Source: Planctomycetota bacterium | Lineage (GTDB): Bacteria > Planctomycetota > Planctomycetia > Gemmatales > Gemmataceae | Assembly: GCA_021781415.1 (NCBI GenBank) | Contig: JAJXWW010000128.1 | Span: forward strand, 1 to 64,000 | Length of the DNA stretch: 64,000 nucleotides | Direction: 5' to 3' | In this document: in pieces, positions 52,650 through 60,425 of the stretch | How positions within the stretch are numbered: position 1 is the stretch's first letter | Layout: each line of letters opens with the position of its first letter | Position numbers and translations under genes: made by a program | Notes under the pieces: model-generated | Told to the model about the DNA's origin: nothing | Databases searched by the model: none | Seen by the model: only the letters and a program-made list of their open reading frames with translations

Positions 52650-55019
52650 TTAACGCTGCCGGGTTACCGTGTCGAACGACTCGTTCAAAAGGGGATACTT
52701 GCGCCAGTCCTTATAGTCGAAGTGCCACCACTCGGCCTCGTAGACGGTGAAGCCTTCCTCTTGCATGGCGCGGCGGAGCAGATCGCGGTGATAGCGCTGT
52801 AACGAGGTGCCGCCCAGATAATCCGCATAAGAGCGATCCGACATCTCATCGTATCCGCCCGTCATGGCAACGGCCTTGCCTGTCTTGCGGTCGAATAAGG
52901 TTAGATCGACGGCACAACCGCGATTGTGCCGCGAGCCTTGACCGGGATCGGCCACGAACACGCGCAGTTTTTCCGGCGTGGCGTCCCAGAACATTTTCGT
53001 AACCGACCAGGGACGATAGCCGTCGAACACGAGTAGGCCATAGCCTTGTTCCTCCAGCTTTTTATGTACGCGCGCCAACGCCTCGGCGGCGGGCTTTTGC
53101 AGGAACGCCTTGGCCGATGGGTACAGCGGTGTCGAGAGGAAATTGTTCGTGGTTGCGTAGCGGATGTCGAGCTTGATGGACGGATCGATTTTCAGCAACT
53201 CGACCAACTCCGGTTTGCGGAAGTCGCCCTTCTCTTGCGGCGGTTTCGCCTTGAGAGCCGCGCGGCGCAGTTCGTCGATGGGGTGGAGCGGCGTAATCTT
53301 GAACGTCTCGCCGTTCTCGCCGTCGATCTTACGGCGTTCGAAGACGACGCTGGCCGCCTCGACGCGCTGGGCGCGCCCTTTGTCGCCGCGCGTGAAAATC
53401 AACTTTTCACCGAGATATAGTCCGTATTCGGGAAATTGGAACTCATTCTCGCCCAACTCTTTCAAGGGATAGAGAAAGAACCACTCGATGAGCGCATACA
53501 GTTTCCCCTCGCGTTCCAAGATGACGAGCGTGTTGTGGTCCCAGCCGTATTCGCCCAGCAGTCCCAGCCATTTCTCCGGGCACGGCTTGGGTTTCGTCGC
53601 CGGTATGCGCTCGTAGGTCTTGTCGGCGAGACGCAATTTGTTGTCCCGCATTTCAAGGGTCGGCCCGTAATCCACCCGATCGTCCACGACGAGTTTCTCG
53701 CCGCGCGCGCGCAGCTCGAGGCGGTAGCCGCCGCGATCGGGCAACCCCCACAGATGGCCGTCGCGTTCCAACAGGTCGAACCAGCGGTCGCCGCTCTGAT
53801 AACGACCGGCCAATTGCCGCGCTCGTTCGGTGGACAGCGGTTGCGTCTCCTCGATTTCCGGCAACGGTTTACTCTCTTTGGCGGCGAGCATCTGTTGCAG
53901 AGCGACTTTGGCGATGCGATTGGCCACGCCGTTGGCCACGTCGCGCGCAATCACCACGACGACGCCAAGCTTCTCCTTGGGCAGCGCTTGCAGCTGCGTG
54001 GCAAAGCCGTAGATCGCCCCGCCGTGACTGATGCTCTTGCGGCCCTCCAATTCCGAGAGATAAAAACCGAGTCCGAAACTCTCTTTGGGCGCTTTTTCAT
54101 CCTTGCCCACGAATTGCGGCGTCCACATCTGTTCGAGTGTTTTCGCCTCGACGATTTGCCCGTGCGGTCCCTTGCCTCCGGCGAACAGGACGCTGAGAAA
54201 TCGCCCCAAATCGAGGACGTTGGTATACATGCTGCCGGCGGGTGCCATGCCCAGCTCGAACGTCGGCGCGGGAAACTCGCGTCCGGGATAGGTCCACATG
54301 ACCGCCTGCGCCAAGTTCTTATTGATGTCCGCGTTCGGCTCGAAACTGCTGTGCTTCATGTCCAGCGGATCGAGTAGAGTGCGCCACAGATAGCGCGGGA
54401 ACGATTGCTTTTGCGTCTCTTGCAGGACAAATCCGACCGTGGCGATGGCGGCGTTGCTGTACTTCATCTGAGTTTCGGGTTTGTAGACCAGCCGCGTTTT
54501 GTTCAGACTCTCGACCATTTTCGCCAGGGAAGGTCCGGTCGGATCGAAGTAATTGCCGACGGGCGGCTCGCGCACCAAACCCGAACGATGAGCCATCATT
54601 TGCCTTAAGGTGATCGGTTTGTCGAACGGATTGTCCGGCTTGAAGTCCGGAAGATATTTCGTGAGAGGAGCATCGAGATCGAGAACCCCTCGCTCCACCA
54701 GTTGCATGACGGCGAGATCGGTGAACAGCTTCGACACCGAACCGACGCGGTAGATGGTGTCGGCGGTGGCGGGCACTTTCGCCTTGGGATCGGCAAAACC
54801 GAAACCGCGCGCCCAGACGATGCGCCGATCGTCCACGAGGGCGATCGACAGAGCCGGCAGATTTTTCTCGCGCACCTGCCGTTCGACAAACGGAGCCAGG
54901 CGTTCGACGACGGCCTTATAATTCTGCGGCGGCTCGACGACCGGCTCGCTCCAACCGTACACGCTCGGCCGGATCAGAAAAGCCAAGGCGAGCAAGACGG
55001 AGATTCCGGGTCGGTGCAT
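52650..55019 (-). CDS. Beta-lactamase-type serine hydrolase fused to VanX-type D-Ala-D-Ala dipeptidase
   Basis: A 789-residue exported fusion. A signal peptide is followed by a class C beta-lactamase/PBP-like domain (about residues 35-380) with the nucleophile S94 in SVSK, Y187-S-N and a HGG triad motif in SISHGGAIYGF. A central beta-rich DUF3471-like region follows (about 400-590). The C-terminal part (about 598-789) is an M15D peptidase: KLDIRYATTNNF, VFDGYRPWSVTKMFWD, SRHNRGCAVDLTLFD with zinc ligands His and Asp, and EAEWWHFDY with the catalytic Glu and third ligand. Both halves handle D-Ala-containing substrates in relatives, so a periplasmic role in peptidoglycan turnover is likely. The ATG at 55019 has AGGAG upstream. 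Confidence 0.93.
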   Translation of the reverse strand: MHRPGISVLLALAFLIRPSVYGWSEPVVEPPQNYKAVVERLAPFVERQVREKNLPALSIALVDDRRIVWARGFGFADPKAKVPATADTIYRVGSVSKLFTDLAVMQLVERGVLDLDAPLTKYLPDFKPDNPFDKPITLRQMMAHRSGLVREPPVGNYFDPTGPSLAKMVESLNKTRLVYKPETQMKYSNAAIATVGFVLQETQKQSFPRYLWRTLLDPLDMKHSSFEPNADINKNLAQAVMWTYPGREFPAPTFELGMAPAGSMYTNVLDLGRFLSVLFAGGKGPHGQIVEAKTLEQMWTPQFVGKDEKAPKESFGLGFYLSELEGRKSISHGGAIYGFATQLQALPKEKLGVVVVIARDVANGVANRIAKVALQQMLAAKESKPLPEIEETQPLSTERARQLAGRYQSGDRWFDLLERDGHLWGLPDRGGYRLELRARGEKLVVDDRVDYGPTLEMRDNKLRLADKTYERIPATKPKPCPEKWLGLLGEYGWDHNTLVILEREGKLYALIEWFFLYPLKELGENEFQFPEYGLYLGEKLIFTRGDKGRAQRVEAASVVFERRKIDGENGETFKITPLHPIDELRRAALKAKPPQEKGDFRKPELVELLKIDPSIKLDIRYATTNNFLSTPLYPSAKAFLQKPAAEALARVHKKLEEQGYGLLVFDGYRPWSVTKMFWDATPEKLRVFVADPGQGSRHNRGCAVDLTLFDRKTGKAVAMTGGYDEMSDRSYADYLGGTSLQRYHRDLLRRAMQEEGFTVYEAEWWHFDYKDWRKYPLLNESFDTVTRQR

Positions 55020-55134
55020 GGGTGGACTCCTGAAGTCGGTCGGTCGTTTGCGGCATTCCAATTAGCGTCGCACGGCGGATCGTGCGAATCAACGCTCGGG
55101 CGCGGAAGGAGAGTATCCCTCCGTTCGTCTGCTC

Positions 55135-56028
55135 TCATGCGGTCGCGCCTGGCAGCAGTCCGGCTGTGGCGAGGGCGGCACGCATCTTGGGGAGTTTATC
55201 CGGCGACAGTCCGGCCACGGGGGAACGACAGGGACCAATCGACAGCCCCATCACTTGGAGTGCCGCCTTGACGGCTCCCGGCGGGGTACACAGACTCAGG
55301 GCCATGCGCAGCGGATTGAGCCGTAGTTGGGCGGCCTTCGAGGCTTCGAGGTCGCCGCGCTGGAAGGCGTTGTAAATCTCGACGAGAAGAGACGGAGCGA
55401 TGTTGCCCGTCGCGGGAACCGCGCCGCGCGCTCCGAACATCAGGGCGGGGAAGATGAGGGTGTCGCGGCCCATGAGAACGGAGAAACGAGGCGGCACGAC
55501 GCGAATCAACTCGTTGGTATTCTGCAAATCGCCGCTGGAGTCCTTGATGGCGAGAATGTTCGCAATCTCGGCCAAGCGCGCCGTCGTGTCCACCTCGATC
55601 TTGACGCCGCCGCATGTGCTGGGATTGTTGTAGAGAATGACCGGCAGGCGCGTGTGTTCGGCGATGCGACGATAGTGATCGTAAATCTCTTGCTGCGTCG
55701 GAGAGATGAAATACGGGGTAATGATCGACACGCCGTCGACGCCCTCGCGCTCGGCCATTTGCGTCAGGCGCACGACTTCGCGCGTCGTCTCCGCGCCGGT
55801 TCCCGCATAAACGGGGACACGCTTGTTGACGTGCGCGACCGTCGTGGCGACGACTTCCTGTTTCTCGCGCTCGTCGAGGGCGTAAAACTCGCTGTTCGTG
55901 CCGAGAACGAAAATGCCGTGGACGCCGCCCGCGATGAGTCGATCGAGAAACCAACGCAGACGCGGAAGGTCCAAGTCTTCGTTGTCCTTCATCGGCGTGG
56001 CCACGGGAGGAATGATGCCTTGAATCAT
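55135..56028 (-). CDS. DapA/N-acetylneuraminate lyase family aldolase
   Basis: A 297-residue Schiff-base aldolase. The catalytic lysine is K162 (ILAIKDSSGD) and the tyrosine Y133 (VILYNNPS). The usual GTTGE substrate motif is changed to GTNSE at residues 43-47, which differs from true dihydrodipicolinate synthases and suggests another keto-acid substrate. GVDGVSIITPYFISPTQQEI and PVYAGTGAETTREVV are typical of the family. No lysine-pathway gene is adjacent. Substrate unknown; dihydrodipicolinate synthase remains possible. Confidence 0.88.
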   Translation of the reverse strand: MIQGIIPPVATPMKDNEDLDLPRLRWFLDRLIAGGVHGIFVLGTNSEFYALDEREKQEVVATTVAHVNKRVPVYAGTGAETTREVVRLTQMAEREGVDGVSIITPYFISPTQQEIYDHYRRIAEHTRLPVILYNNPSTCGGVKIEVDTTARLAEIANILAIKDSSGDLQNTNELIRVVPPRFSVLMGRDTLIFPALMFGARGAVPATGNIAPSLLVEIYNAFQRGDLEASKAAQLRLNPLRMALSLCTPPGAVKAALQVMGLSIGPCRSPVAGLSPDKLPKMRAALATAGLLPGATA

Positions 56029-56149
56029 GGATGCACCTGATGGAACGGCGAGCGGGAGGCGTAAAGCGATTCCAGAAAAGTATTATCCCATCGAGTGCCT
56101 TACGGCAATGGAGGGCGATCTCGTGAAGCACATGGCAAAGGTCAAAGAC

Positions 56150-56335
56150 TGTCCGCAAAGCCCCCCCTTCTCCCCTGTACTCAGGGGAGAGGGGACGGGG
56201 GTGAGGGGCGAGAATTCTCGGAAAGCTCACCCCCTCACCCCAACCCCTCTCCCCCGAATACAGGGGAGAGGGGCTTATGTGCCGCCCTTCTCTCGCCTGT
56301 ATTCGGGGGAGAGGGACTTCTCGGATCGGCTCTAA
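56150..56335. mobile_element. Composite double-stem repeat element (GTACTCAGG type)
   Basis: TCTCCCCTGTACTCAGGGGA and GAGGGGACGGGGGTGAGGGG at about 56169-56208 are answered by CCCCTCACCCCAACCCCTCT and CCCCCGAATACAGGGGAGAG near 56231-56271, and a third hairpin with GCCTGTATTCGGGGGAGAG follows near 56299-56317. The central part AGAATTCTCGGAAAGCTCAC matches the copy at 40170-40195. It looks like one full element plus a solo hairpin. Confidence 0.7.
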
Positions 56336-56466
56336 CTTCCTTGATCCCTGTACGCGAAGGAGAGGAGCAGATCCGGTTCGGACTGCGGGAACGGCAACTG
56401 CGGGGCATATGCGCGCGTGTCCCGTACAATGTTGTTATGGCTGAGAATGAAGCCACTCTCGCTTCT

Positions 56467-56581
56467 CTCGTTCCCGCGAGGGAACGACAGCCTCGCCACT
56501 TCGCGGCGTGAGCCACGGCCCGCCAGAGACGGGATGCGGAGCGTCCGGACGTGCGTTCCCCACGCTCCGCGTGGGAACGAG
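56467..56581. mobile_element. 115-bp miniature element related to 11276-11396
   Basis: CTCGTTCCCGCGAGGGAACG at 56467-56486 and CGTTCCCCACGCTCCGCGTG plus GGAACGAG at 56554-56581 bound the element. Its reverse complement matches the inner part of the copy at 11276-11396 (GTCCGGACGCTCCGC, CCCGTCTC, GTGGCTC, GGCGAGGC). The ends have diverged from each other. Confidence 0.8.
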
Positions 56582-56659
56582 GAGACGAACAGACGGAGTT
56601 GCGACATGCGTTGTGCCGATTGGTTTCTCGCCGGAATCGAACCGCGGCCAAGCCGAACG

Positions 56660-58231
56660 ATGGACTCGACGACGGAGTCCGAAGCGTTGGCGCGTTTCCG
56701 CCAACTGTTCGCATTCCTCGCAGCCGTGGTCGGCTTCCAGACTGTCCCGTCGCAAGCAGCCGAACCGGCGAGGCCGAACATCGTCTACATCCTGGCGGAC
56801 GACCTCGGATACGGCGATGTCGGCTGTTACAACCCGATGTCGAAGATTCCCACTCCAAATATCGATCGCTTGGCTAAGGAAGGAGTACGTTTCACGGATG
56901 CGCATTCGCCGTCCTCCGTCTGCACGCCGACCCGTTACTCTTTGCTCACGGGGCGGTACGCCTGGCGGACGCGGTTGCAGCGGAACGTGATCGGTCTGTT
57001 CGCGCAACCGTTGATCGATGAGAAGCGGTTCACGGTCGCCAAGATGCTGCGCGATCGCGGGTATGCCACCGCATGTATCGGCAAGTGGCACCTCGGCTGG
57101 GGTTGGCCCAAACCCGGCGACGGCGGCAAGCGCGACTTCACCAAACCGATTCCCGACGGACCTACCACGCGCGGCTTCGATTTCTATTTCGGCACCGATG
57201 TTCCGAACTATCCGCCGTACTGCTTCCTTGAGAACGACCGAATCGTCGGCCTCCCCTCGGCTCAGGCTCCCGTGGGCCGCGACTCGTTCAACATCCCTGG
57301 CCCGATGGTCCCCGGTTGGAAACTCGTCGAAGTGCTGCCCGCGTTGGAACGACGCGCGGTCGAGTACATTGAGAAGTCCGCGAAAGGCGACAAGCCGTTT
57401 TTCCTGTATCTGCCCCTTACCTCGCCCCACTATCCGGTCGTGCCCGCGGCAACATTTAAGGGGAAGAGCGAGGCGGGCGAGTACGGCGACTTCGTGGTGC
57501 AGACGGATCGCGCGGTGGGCGAGATACTCGATGCCCTGAAGCGAAGCGGCGCTGCCACAAATACCCTCGTGTTCTTCACGAGTGATAACGGCCCAGAAAT
57601 CAGCGGAGAAGTGAATCCCGGTGCCTACGACCGGCTGAAGAAGCATGGACACGCGAGCATGGGTTCGCTGCGCGGCGCGAAACGGGACGCCTGGGAGGGA
57701 GGCCACCGGGTTCCGTTCCTCGCACGCTGGCCGGGGAAAATCCGGGAGGGGAGCGTATGCAGCGAAACCATTTGCCACGTCGATCTCATGGCCACACTTG
57801 CGGCTCTGCTCGACGTGAAGCTGCCGGCCGACGCCGGCGTGGATAGCGTCAACGTGCTGCCCGCGCTCCTCGGCGAAAAGCGGAAAGCTCCCCTGCGAGA
57901 GGCGACGGTACATCACAGTGGGCAAGGCAAGTTCGCGCTTCGTCGCGGGAACTGGGTACTCATCTTCGCCCCCTCTGGAGACGATAACCGCGAAAGGGGC
58001 GAACCGGCCTGGTTTCAGAAGGATCGCGGGTACGAACCTCACGGCGAGGGAGGCGAACTGTTCGATCTCGCCACCGATCCGGCGCAGAAACACAATTTGT
58101 ATGCTACCGAACCGGCGAAGGTCAAAGAGTTGGCGGGCTTGATGGAACGCTATGTGACGGAGGGGCGAAGCACGCCGGGACCGAAGCAGAAGAACGACGT
58201 GAATATCACCTGGGATAAGCGAAGAAAGTGA
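56660..58231 (+). CDS. Exported arylsulfatase-family protein
   Basis: A 523-residue sulfatase. A hydrophobic N terminus (RQLFAFLAAVVGFQTVPSQA) probably serves as a signal. Metal ligands D47/D48 lie in VYILADDLGYGDVGC. The formylglycine site is intact: C88-T-P-T-R in SVCTPTRYSLLTGRYAW. Other active-site pieces: GKWHLGWG, YLPLTSPHYPVVP and FFTSDNGPEISG. It needs a formylglycine-generating enzyme, not encoded here, to be active. Its likely substrates are sulfated glycans. The ATG at 56660 is chosen because the upstream part runs through a repeat. The next gene starts three bases after its stop. Confidence 0.93.
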   Translation: MDSTTESEALARFRQLFAFLAAVVGFQTVPSQAAEPARPNIVYILADDLGYGDVGCYNPMSKIPTPNIDRLAKEGVRFTDAHSPSSVCTPTRYSLLTGRYAWRTRLQRNVIGLFAQPLIDEKRFTVAKMLRDRGYATACIGKWHLGWGWPKPGDGGKRDFTKPIPDGPTTRGFDFYFGTDVPNYPPYCFLENDRIVGLPSAQAPVGRDSFNIPGPMVPGWKLVEVLPALERRAVEYIEKSAKGDKPFFLYLPLTSPHYPVVPAATFKGKSEAGEYGDFVVQTDRAVGEILDALKRSGAATNTLVFFTSDNGPEISGEVNPGAYDRLKKHGHASMGSLRGAKRDAWEGGHRVPFLARWPGKIREGSVCSETICHVDLMATLAALLDVKLPADAGVDSVNVLPALLGEKRKAPLREATVHHSGQGKFALRRGNWVLIFAPSGDDNRERGEPAWFQKDRGYEPHGEGGELFDLATDPAQKHNLYATEPAKVKELAGLMERYVTEGRSTPGPKQKNDVNITWDKRRK

Positions 58232-58234
58232 GCC

Positions 58235-59506
58235 ATGCGAAAAATCAGCACGTTGGGGATCGCCTTTATGTTGCTTGCGTCCGTCGTGCCCATCCGCGCG
58301 GACGACGACGTGCCGCTGAAGGATCGGATTACCAAGGCCAACCGGGGCGACAGCCGCTCCCAAATGGCCCTGGCCTATTGCTACCGCGACGGAAAAGGTG
58401 TGAAACGAGACTACGCCGAGGCCATGCGCTGGGCACACCCGGTTGCAGACCAGGGCGATGCAGGCGCGATGGATTTCGTCGGCTGGATGTATTTTCAAGG
58501 TCTTGGAGTAAAGAGGAGTCCAGAGATCGCCGTTGGGTATTTTAAGGCGGCCGCTGGAGAGTCCGCCACGGCTGCCTGGAATCTGGGGCAATGCTATTTC
58601 GCCGCGCAGGGGGTGGATCAGAACGTGCCGAAGGCGCTGGCGACGTGGAAACGAGCGGCGACGATGGGACACGGACGATCCGCGTCCACGGCCGCGATGG
58701 TATATCTCGCTGGGGAAGGAATCGCGCCCGATCCGCAAGAAGCTCGCAAGCTGGCCGAACGCGCGGTCGAGTTGAACGACCCTTCGGGCTATGTCGTCCT
58801 GGGGGAGCTACAGTACCAAGCCGGTGACGTGGAGAAGGCTCGCGCCAGTTGGACGAAGGTGTCGAAGATGCGGCCGGTCGGTCGCACCGGATCGCCAACT
58901 CAGCCAAGCGATCGGATGGCCGCTCAGCAGGGGGCCGACCTGTTGAAGCTGATCGAATACCGCGGTCGCAAGGCCGAACCGGGCCAGTTCGCTTTGGTGC
59001 CGATGCCGCACATTCACCAGGGGTGGAACAACTGTGGGGCGACTAGCTGCGCTATATTCGCCCGTTCGCAAGGGAAGAAGGTCGGTGGGTGGGATGTCAA
59101 GCGTCTCTGCCCGTCGCCGCTCGGCACGGGCACGGACTGGGGAGATCTGCTCAAAGCGTCGAGCAAGTTAGATCTCCATTGGAAGCTGGTGACGTTCGCG
59201 CCCGACGACGACGGGTTCGACAAGGCGACTGCGTTCGCTCGAACCGAACTCGACGCCGGGCGATCCCTGGTGATCGATTTCAAGTACACTGGCCCCGAAT
59301 ATCCCGGCGGCGAAGCGGGGCATACTTTGGCTTTGGTCGGTTACATCGCCAAGGAGGATCTCTACATCCTCTGCAATCCGGCCATCGCCACCCCTGGGCT
59401 ACAATTGATGACCGCCAAGGATCTGAAACGCTACTGGCGTTCGGATCATTATGGCGCAATCTCGAAAAACATCCTCTCCCGCCCCGCCATCGTTAGGGAT
59501 CGATGA
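58235..59506 (+). CDS. Exported SEL1-repeat protein with C39-like peptidase domain
   Basis: A 423-residue protein with a signal peptide (LGIAFMLLASVVPIRA). Residues about 38-205 are SEL1-type helical repeats (SQMALAYCYRDGKGVKRDYA, AWNLGQCYFAAQGVDQNVPK). Residues about 255-420 form a C39-like cysteine peptidase fold with Q262 and C267 in HQGWNNCGATSCAIFAR, H363 in GEAGHTLALVGYI and N381 in LYILCNPAI. All four catalytic-type residues are in the expected order. It begins three bases after the sulfatase stop, so the two are almost certainly one transcript. It could trim or bind a protein partner of the sulfatase; that is inference. Confidence 0.88.
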   Translation: MRKISTLGIAFMLLASVVPIRADDDVPLKDRITKANRGDSRSQMALAYCYRDGKGVKRDYAEAMRWAHPVADQGDAGAMDFVGWMYFQGLGVKRSPEIAVGYFKAAAGESATAAWNLGQCYFAAQGVDQNVPKALATWKRAATMGHGRSASTAAMVYLAGEGIAPDPQEARKLAERAVELNDPSGYVVLGELQYQAGDVEKARASWTKVSKMRPVGRTGSPTQPSDRMAAQQGADLLKLIEYRGRKAEPGQFALVPMPHIHQGWNNCGATSCAIFARSQGKKVGGWDVKRLCPSPLGTGTDWGDLLKASSKLDLHWKLVTFAPDDDGFDKATAFARTELDAGRSLVIDFKYTGPEYPGGEAGHTLALVGYIAKEDLYILCNPAIATPGLQLMTAKDLKRYWRSDHYGAISKNILSRPAIVRDR

Positions 59507-59530
59507 GCGGTGGAATCGGTGGGCTTATGC

Positions 59531-60400
59531 CTACGGCTCGCCGCGGATGGATCGTTCGTGCGGATGGTCCAAACATTCGCGCAGAACGCGAATGCCGTGC
59601 GCGATGTCGTGCAGTCGTTCTTGTTGTGTGCCGACTTCGCGCTCGATGCACAAGGGGCCGCGATAGCCGATTTTCTTCAGCGCCTCCACGAAGGCGGGGA
59701 TATTGACCTGGCCCGCGCCAAGCGGCACCTCTTCGCCCCAAGCTCCGGGCGTTGTCGGTCGAGCGGCATCCTTGACGTGGACGCTGCGGATGTCCGGACC
59801 CAAGATCTCGACCGCTCGCAATGGATCGCCTTTGTCGTAGAGGAGCATGTTGGCGGGATCGAAATTGACTTTCAGATTCGGACATTTCAAGTCGTCGAGA
59901 GTGCGGCGGAGCAACTCGGCGGATTCTTGGCCGGTCTCGAACGCGACGGTGATCCCCTTGGCGGCGGCGAGGGCGCTGACTTGGCCGAGCGTATCGAGGA
60001 ACGGCTTGCGGTCGGGATCGTTCGGTTCGGGCAGGAAACCGGCGTGCAGCATCAAATCGGTAAGCCCCAGCGCGAGGGTGCGGTCGAGCGCCCAACGGAG
60101 GCGCTCCAGACGTTCGCCGCGCGTGGCGGGGTTGCCGAAACCTCCGGTGCGCTGAATCGTTTGTGGAGTGGTATAGTCTTCGCCCGGAAAACCGAGCATC
60201 GCTCCGCTCATCTGGAATCCTGCCGCCCGCGCCGCTTCGGGGAGACGATCGCCTTCGTCCCAGGCGGCGTGGTGCGGATCGCCACAAGCGATCTGCACGA
60301 CGGAAACGCCCAGCCGATCGAGAAAACCTTTCAACTCGGATACGTTCTTCACTTGCAGCGACCAACTGCACACGCCGATGGTCAAGGGTTCGAGAGTCAT
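59531..60400 (-). CDS. Sugar phosphate isomerase/epimerase family protein
   Basis: A 289-residue TIM-barrel protein of the xylose-isomerase-like class. Signatures: TIGVCSWSLQVKNVSELKGF, VVQIACGDPHHAAWD, LTDLMLHAGFLPEP, ITVAFETGQESAELL (metal glutamate), LKVNFDPANMLLYDKGDP, IRSVHVKDAARPTTPGAWGE and GYRGPLCIEREVGTQ. These supply a typical divalent metal site. The substrate is unknown. The ATG at 60400 is preferred over 60532 because the extension has no family match. It lies 25 bases after the stop of the WD40 kinase gene on the same strand. Confidence 0.9.
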   Translation of the reverse strand: MTLEPLTIGVCSWSLQVKNVSELKGFLDRLGVSVVQIACGDPHHAAWDEGDRLPEAARAAGFQMSGAMLGFPGEDYTTPQTIQRTGGFGNPATRGERLERLRWALDRTLALGLTDLMLHAGFLPEPNDPDRKPFLDTLGQVSALAAAKGITVAFETGQESAELLRRTLDDLKCPNLKVNFDPANMLLYDKGDPLRAVEILGPDIRSVHVKDAARPTTPGAWGEEVPLGAGQVNIPAFVEALKKIGYRGPLCIEREVGTQQERLHDIAHGIRVLRECLDHPHERSIRGEP

Positions 60401-60425
60401 GCGCAAACCTTTTTCCGTTCGTCTT

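Larger units (their letters stand above)
56029..56659. other. Repeat-rich intergenic region
   Basis: No gene is credible here. The region holds the double-stem element at about 56150-56335 and the miniature element at 56467-56581, together with a possible promoter region of the sulfatase gene. Confidence 0.7.

Noticed and set aside
56435-58738. 767-codon open frame antisense to the sulfatase and SEL1/C39 genes
   Set aside because: The opposite strand has clear sulfatase motifs including CTPTR; the antisense product is arginine- and histidine-rich without domains, as expected of a shadow frame.
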